Assembly: GCA_973895155.1 (NCBI GenBank)
Contig: OZ316892.1
Location: 20,770,001-20,834,000, forward strand
From: Marsupella aquatica
Lineage: Eukaryota; Marchantiophyta
Length of the DNA stretch: 64,000 nucleotides
Direction of reading: 5' to 3'
Shown here: one piece after another, positions 58,493-64,000 of the stretch
Layout: the number at the start of each line of letters is the position of its first letter
Position numbering within the stretch: the stretch's first letter is position 1
Notes under the pieces: generated by a model
Told to the model about the DNA's origin: nothing
Seen by the model: the letters and a program-made list of their open reading frames with translations, nothing else
Database searches by the model: none
Program-made: the position numbers and the translations under genes

Positions 58493-60457
58493 TTAGATGT
58501 CAAGAATGTCCCTGTGGCCCATCGCTCCGTCATCGAAAGTCAGCTCCGCAAGCAAGTCGAAAGCACTTAGTAAGTAGGGCACCTCCACCGGCCACAACGT
58601 GACGGTTCCTACGAAATAATTTTGCATGGTCCAGACCAATGGTCCGAACTCTGGCTCGTCGTACATCATGGCGCTCAGAACTCTGTAGGCAGCGGCGTCT
58701 AACCAGTAGCCAATTCGCGATGCGCACTTATCACAGCAAGCGTCAGTGCTTGCCCACATGTACCCCCGACGGATACCAGCTGCTAGTCCAGCCCCTCGGC
58801 ATGCTCTTGTTACGATCTCCGGGAGGCCCGGCGTTGCATGAATTTCTTCCTCCGTGTTTCTCGTCATGAGTTCCTCAAATGCAGGACCGCATTTTGAGCA
58901 CAACTCTGGCTTCGTGACGCCGGGTGAGTCCAAGAGCTCGTGTGCTCTGGACGGAATCATGTATTTCTGTGTTACACGAGGTACCAGGGCGGAGGCGTCT
59001 GAATTCAAAGCTCTGGCCCACTCTTCACCGATCTCGATATCCAAGTCACAATCTTTCAACACCAGGTCCTTACGTGCCGTCTCCAGGATTTCTTTGGCTT
59101 CGCTTGATTTAGACCGGCTAAGTTGACGAGTGTATTTCACAACACGCTCAAATATCCTATACCGGGTGTTGAAGGGGCTCCACGGTCCAGCGACCATGCA
59201 TGCAGAGTACCCATACAGAGGTGGACCTTCGCCTTCCGCAAGGAATGTGTCAAGTATGCTTTTGCCGATTGCATCGTAAAAGCCTATTGAGAACCCGGTG
59301 TGCATTCCGGACTTGCCTACTCCTGCTGCTTCGGCAAACATGGCAGTCGTTATCCGGTTGGAGCATCCTGCGTCGAACAAGAGGTCGTGACATTGGAGCT
59401 GCATCAATCCGGCAACAATGCCTGCTCTGCTCCTGTTGACGACCTGCTCACTCTCGAAGGCAAAAGGAACGAGTGCAGCGCTGTCGGAGACCTGAATGGC
59501 TGCCCACTCCTCCGGGGACGCATCGTCGAGCCCCATATTGTAAGCTCCATTGTTCTTCTCAGTCGCCCATTTGTTCTGAATTGAGCGCACGAAATTCTGG
59601 AAGTCATAACTGATCATTCCAGTCAGGGCTGCGCCCTGAAGCTTTGTTCCTTCTGCAACCGCATGTTTGGCTCCCATCAGGAACCCGTTTTGAAACCCCA
59701 TCTTGCTCTCCTCTCCATGGTCAAGGTCGTAGTCGATGGTGTTCAACAGCTGCAACCTCATAGCGTCTGGCGAGTCCTTTTTCGGGATCACCTTGATCTG
59801 GATGGCAATCCAGCCGTACGCCACACAGGGACTAAACCCTTTCGAATAGCCCGAATCTTTCCACTCGGGCCGCTTCAGGACCTCAGCATACTCAGCGCTG
59901 GACTTCCACGCATGACCCCCAATCGACTTCGGACCAGTGATGTAGATCGAGTCGTAGGTCACATTCGGCCCAATTTCCATTCTGATATCCTCCATCATGG
60001 GCCGGCGCCTGTCACCCTTCCTGAGGCGAGCATAGACGGCTGCGCCGAGGTTGATGTCGTGGACAATGCGGGGATGCAGTCCCAGATTGGGAGCAGCTCG
60101 CACGAAGCAGTTCCAGCCGGCAAGCCAGCTTCCGGTGATGCACACATCGCGTATCAGCGCTGCGAAACGCACGTTCTGCTCGCGGACCGACAGAGAATTC
60201 ACATCGAGGCGCTGGCCCGTGTGCTCCTCGAAAGCATCAGCGATGGTCTGAGGCTTGGCGAACTCGACGTCGGACTCATAAATGGCCTTCGTCACAATGC
60301 CGAGCCCTTTCGCATACGATCCGATGTCATAGAGCGCGAAGTCTCCAGATTCCAGTCGTCCAGTGGTGGTGTGTTCCTTGGCGACATAGCTCAGCTTGCC
60401 CGACCAGTAGCCCACCGGTCTTCTCGACAGTTGAGTGGTCTCCACAATCGAAGACAT
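58493..60457 (-). CDS. Intact single-exon gene, 654 aa, family not recognised
   Basis: ATG 60457 to TGA 58493 without interruption, the longest undamaged frame in the window apart from Copia pol. Visibly more GC-rich than its flanks. No signal peptide, membrane helix or P-loop is apparent, so probably a soluble cytosolic protein. Features: a CHDLLFD segment (residues 356-362, DxxxD) followed by SNRITTAMFAE; FYDAI at 393-397 with AEGE at 407-410; GPWSPFNTRYRIFE at 424-437; CSKC at 520-523; CCDKC at 574-578 followed by YWLDAAAYR. Two CxxC pairs could bind one zinc. The order acidic motif, RYR segment, C-terminal CxxC recalls fungal ABA3-type sesquiterpene synthases, which lack DDxxD/NSE motifs. 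That is recollection, not an alignment. Lack of introns and distinct composition suggest possible transfer from a microbe. Confidence 0.85.
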   Translation of the reverse strand: MSSIVETTQLSRRPVGYWSGKLSYVAKEHTTTGRLESGDFALYDIGSYAKGLGIVTKAIYESDVEFAKPQTIADAFEEHTGQRLDVNSLSVREQNVRFAALIRDVCITGSWLAGWNCFVRAAPNLGLHPRIVHDINLGAAVYARLRKGDRRRPMMEDIRMEIGPNVTYDSIYITGPKSIGGHAWKSSAEYAEVLKRPEWKDSGYSKGFSPCVAYGWIAIQIKVIPKKDSPDAMRLQLLNTIDYDLDHGEESKMGFQNGFLMGAKHAVAEGTKLQGAALTGMISYDFQNFVRSIQNKWATEKNNGAYNMGLDDASPEEWAAIQVSDSAALVPFAFESEQVVNRSRAGIVAGLMQLQCHDLLFDAGCSNRITTAMFAEAAGVGKSGMHTGFSIGFYDAIGKSILDTFLAEGEGPPLYGYSACMVAGPWSPFNTRYRIFERVVKYTRQLSRSKSSEAKEILETARKDLVLKDCDLDIEIGEEWARALNSDASALVPRVTQKYMIPSRAHELLDSPGVTKPELCSKCGPAFEELMTRNTEEEIHATPGLPEIVTRACRGAGLAAGIRRGYMWASTDACCDKCASRIGYWLDAAAYRVLSAMMYDEPEFGPLVWTMQNYFVGTVTLWPVEVPYLLSAFDLLAELTFDDGAMGHRDILDI

Positions 60458-60679
60458 TGTGCTGGTGTGTGCTGGTCAGAGAGTCGATTCTCTACTCAGG
60501 AATCAGATGAAGCGAATCGAACAGAACTGAATCAATTTTCAGACCTCGATGTCACGAATGGGAGCTCAATCATGATAAGCTAGTGCTTCACTCCAGTTTC
60601 TTCGAGCTCAACAGCATGTGACTGACTGTTCAATTGACTGAACTGAGCTGAGCTGAATTGAGCTCCGTCTGTCGCCTCC

Positions 60680-60686
60680 TTTATAG
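60680..60686 (-). promoter_or_regulatory. TATA box of the 654-aa gene
   Basis: CTATAAA on the minus strand, about 220 bp upstream of the ATG. That leaves room for a 5' UTR of about 190 nt. Supports expression from a plant-type promoter. Confidence 0.6.
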
Positions 60687-60787
60687 TGTCGTTCCCGTGG
60701 CTCTATTAATTGATCCGCCCAGATATTCGAATGCTATTATTTTGCTTTGATTCCATTAATATTGATTGACATGGATGCTCCCCTTTA

Positions 60788-60959
60788 TTCATTTGTGTTA
60801 TTCGCCTGCAATCCCACATCAAAATGAGATAGGTTCATTTGTGTTATTTGCAATCGCACATCAAAATGAGATAGGTTCATTTGTGTTATTTGCAATCGCA
60901 CATCAAAATGAGATAGGTTCATTTGTGTTATTTGCAATCGCACATCAAAATGAGATAGA
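60788..60959. repeat. 42-bp minisatellite, four units
   Basis: Units start at 60788, 60834, 60876 and 60918 (the first is 46 bp). Core GCACATCAAAATGAGATAGG preceded by TTCATTTGTGTTATTTGCAA. Begins about 100 bp upstream of the TATA box of the 654-aa gene. The open frames it creates on both strands are by-products. Confidence 0.9.
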
Positions 60960-61322
60960 TATAGGGTGTAATCACAATTCAAAATGTGATAATATAAGGA
61001 GTGCGCACTCACTAATTTCAAGAAAATAACCAATATTTATCATGATATGGAGTGGTGTTATACACCCATAAATGTCAACGTGTGTGATTCTGTGATAATA
61101 TAAAATATAGGGTGTGTACTCGCAGATTCAAAGAAAATAACCAAGGTTTATTTGATAACCCCCAAAATGTGATATTGTACACCATGCATATCATATTTTA
61201 ATGTCAATACTGCTATGTGTGTTATTATGTGATAATATAAGATACTAGCCCGGCACAAGATTATATTATGTGATAATATAATCTTATTATCTTAATTATC
61301 ATAATATATGATACTAGCCCGG
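60960..61322. repeat. AT-rich repeat family blocks
   Basis: At least two diverged copies of a block reading (T)ATAGGGTGTGTACTC...AAGAAAATAACCAA.GTTTAT...; a third copy lies at 61715-61815, just past the inverted-repeat element, and a distant one at 16.2 kb. GATACTAGCCCGGCAC occurs twice (about 61242 and 61309). Confidence 0.6.
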
Positions 61323-61726
61323 CACCCTATATTATCATCTTACTATTATAATACCCTATTTTGCGAGAGAAAATGATGTTGCGGAGTGCAAAAGAAGTTG
61401 AGGCAACGAAAGATATGGAGAGGAGAAAAATGTCAAGCTGAGAAATAGATGTCAAGCTAGCTGATTAAAAGATGTGAAGGCAAGAAAACAATGCACGAGG
61501 TTAGGAAAACATGTCGAGGAGATAAAATATATTTTAATGAGAAAAAGATGTGGAGCTGAGAAAAAGATATCAAAGCAAGTCAAGAAAATATAGATTTTGC
61601 AATACAATTATTGACACATGTTATGTGTGATCCATTGAGGCCCGTGATTCATAGAAACTATATGGACCTCAGTGAATGTCATTGGCAAAATAGGGTATTA
61701 TAATAGTAAGATGATAATATAGGGTG
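61323..61726. mobile_element. 404-bp element with perfect 42-bp terminal inverted repeats
   Basis: 61323-61364 and 61685-61726 are exact reverse complements over 42 bases (CACCCTATATTATCATCTTA onward). The interior is purine-rich with GATGTCAAGCTGAGAAA-like words and no coding sequence. No obvious target duplication; the flanks are themselves copies of the AT-rich repeat family. MITE or foldback element. Confidence 0.8.
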
Positions 61727-62010
61727 TGTATTGATTTCATTGATTTAAAATAATAATAACCAAAGTTTATCATGATATGGAGTGGTGTTGTATGCCATAC
61801 ATGTCATATTTTAATGTGCAATAGGGGGTGGGTGTTATTCCTGTGGCGACAAGAAATGGGAGACATCAACAAATTCTTTTGGCTTTCTTAGGTGACAAGG
61901 TTGCAAGGGCCTTGGTTTTGGGATCCAATCCAAAAGCTGGAAGACATTTGTTTGTAGTGTTCATGTTGTGCGAAGCAGTGTCTTCTTTAATTAAGGGGAA
62001 ATATATTACA

Positions 62011-62143
62011 CTAGATACGCCTCATATCTGTGTGTCCTATATGGAAAATATATTATACTAGATAAGCCTCATATCTGTGTGTCCTATGTGGAAAATATAT
62101 TATACTAGATAAGCCTCTTATCTCTGTGTCTTATGTGGAGATA
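62011..62143. repeat. 47-bp tandem repeat, three units
   Basis: CTAGATA(A/C)GCCTC(A/T)TATCT at 62011, 62058 and 62105, exactly 47 bp apart. Confidence 0.9.
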
Positions 62144-64000
62144 CTTATGTATACTAAAAACTGTTAATTTGAGTCTATGTAGTGGAAAAGATGTCCAGGT
62201 GGGCAAGGGATGCTTACGTGTACTAAAAACAGTTTACATTTGAGTCTTGAGGTATATATTGAATCTGAATGGTAGTGGTCAATGAATGATACCAAGAATC
62301 TTGACTAATTAATTAGTTTTAAACAAATGCAAAAACCAAAGACACAAAAGACAAAGGGGAGAAGACAAAGTACAAAAGAAGGAATTAAAGAGAACAGAAC
62401 GAAAACGACATACGCAAAAGAAGAAAAAAAAAGAACTTAGGTGACGTATAGAATAGGGGACAATATCCACATGTATGGCTTTTATGTCCAATCAGGATGA
62501 AAAGAAAAATATTTTAAATCGAATGGTTAGGGTTGAATCCTGCCAGTTATGCTTTTGAAAGCAGACAAGGCAAGATCTTTTATTATATTCTCTGAATATA
62601 ATGATCACACCTTGCACTCTCACTTTCCGTTATGCTCGCACTTCGAGTCACTTTTTAGATGCTTCATTCTAGACCATAGCCCAAGGAGTAGCTTTTATTG
62701 CGTAATAGGAATTAAATTTATTGGTATATTTAGATATATAAAGAATAATTGGTAATATAATATCGCAATAAGAATTTTTACATATCATATATATTTATTG
62801 TTCAAGGAAGCATAATTAATTATATACATATATATATTATGTTATATTTAATTATTTTTTGGGGGGGGGGGGGGGGGGGGGGAGAGAGGGGGCAAAGCTC
62901 ACCCTAGAGGAGCATATTCAAAACCTGCTACCACTGTTCCACATTGTCAAGAAGTGACAATGATCGCAAAGGCAAGAGACCCTAACACATTGAAAAACAC
63001 AAGAGAAAAGCCATAAAAAACTTTAGAAATATCTCAGGATTTTACACAAAAACATTTTACAGGTCAATGGTTGTTCTTAATTGATGTTTTCAAGTCATTC
63101 CACTAGTATGGAGATGAAGTAAATAAATGATTAAATTTTAAATGCAAGTGGATGGAACTTGTGAAAATCAAAAATTAAATAATCTAAAGGGGCTGTTTGC
63201 TACTAATTTCAGAGGGAAGAGCAAGTCCTCTTAAATTGAAATAATAAAATTTTAATTTTATTGAAATAAAAATTGAATCATCATTGAAGACATTGGGCAT
63301 TCTGAGCAGTTCAGATTGCTACCCCCATACATAGTAATTATGTTAAAAAATGCGGCTGTGCATAATAAACCTACAAAGCTTTTTAAACCAATAGTAAGTT
63401 ACTTTGTACATATTGTCTTCTTATTGGACTCAATTTCATATGTGAACGTTGTTTTACAATTTATGGTCTTCAAGGATGTCACCCTGTAACGGGGTGCCTT
63501 GTCATCCGAAAGATTTACGTAGCCCGGCATTATGTAATGTTTATGCGGGTGTTTATGTTGTACCTTACAAGGTAACTTTAGGTTGTACAAGATGACGTAG
63601 AATCCTAATACCCCATCTAGAATGAAGAACAAAATTCATTTTGGATGTCTCAATTTAAGGTTCCCATGAGGTTGCAACACTGACATACGTTGTATTGTAG
63701 ATTGTAATTAGTGTCTTATTACACATTTTCAACTAACCATGCTAGTGATGTCAAAAATGACACAACTCCCAGTCCTTAAATCTCAGAGAGAAAACCGATA
63801 TTCACACATTCTACATTTTCAAAGAAGGTATGCTCTATTTGCACAATAGCTAACATGTTTCAGGGAGTTTGTGCCATTTTTCGGAAGTAGTGATGGGAAG
63901 GTGGATAATTAGAATTTTTGACCAGTGAGTGTGTCCATACCACTAGTATTGTAGCGATTGATTGGGACACGGTGAACAGTTACTTTGATTGCCTGGATGG
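62144..64000. other. AT-rich spacer to the window end
   Basis: Contains a run of 22 G (62861-62882) following an AT-rich stretch. The frames 62309-62491 and 63399-63632 (minus) are not recognisable. No element ends seen. Confidence 0.45.

Noticed and set aside
1-64000. CRISPR arrays, rRNA or tRNA genes
   Set aside because: None seen. The tandem arrays have no unique spacers between units, and no tRNA-like B-box/A-box pair was noticed. A tRNAscan-SE/Rfam run would be needed to exclude small RNAs.

Overview
This is nuclear DNA from a land plant. The evidence is a four-exon NRT1/PTR-family (NPF) transporter gene, the remains of an L-type lectin receptor kinase, plant-type Copia, Gypsy, LINE and PIF/Harbinger elements, a tRNA-iMet-type primer-binding site and CCCTAAA telomere-like repeats. 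I cannot name the species. The intron structure, GT/AG sites and AT-rich repeat-laden spacers exclude a prokaryote. A non-seed plant is possible but not demonstrated.

Layout. 0.9-7.9 kb: a complete but mutated Copia element (minus strand) with 344-bp LTRs, a matching 5-bp target duplication, PBS and PPT. 9.6-11.1 kb: three tandem-repeat clusters. 11.3-14.5 kb: the NPF transporter gene (minus), intact across four exons. 16-24 kb: spacer with diverged dispersed repeats and a LINE 3' end. 24.1-28.6 kb: a PIF/Harbinger-type locus (Myb-like ORF on plus, convergent two-exon DDE transposase on minus) with a 343-bp MITE beside it. 29.7-31.6 kb: a long unrecognised coiled-coil ORF (minus). 33.4-34.8 kb: a broken RPA-like OB-fold coding segment and a LINE fragment. 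34.9-38.0 kb: two pseudogene copies of an L-type lectin receptor kinase. 41.3-45.6 kb: a second decayed Copia. 48.5-51.7 kb: LINE, Gypsy and a third Copia fragment, partly nested. 54-57 kb: a 52-bp satellite and a large tandem duplication. 58.5-60.5 kb: an intact single-exon 654-codon gene (minus) with a TATA box and an upstream minisatellite. 61-62 kb: a 404-bp inverted-repeat element.

Two genes look functional: the NPF transporter and the 654-aa gene. Nearly all other coding matter is transposon-derived and decaying. The in-frame stops examined in it are TGA or TAG, all explainable by single C-to-T changes. The 654-aa gene is the best candidate for something new. It is uninterrupted, intronless and visibly more GC-rich than its surroundings, and it carries two CxxC pairs near the C-terminus. 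It matches no standard plant family I recognise; a remote likeness to fungal ABA3-type sesquiterpene synthases is offered only as a hypothesis.
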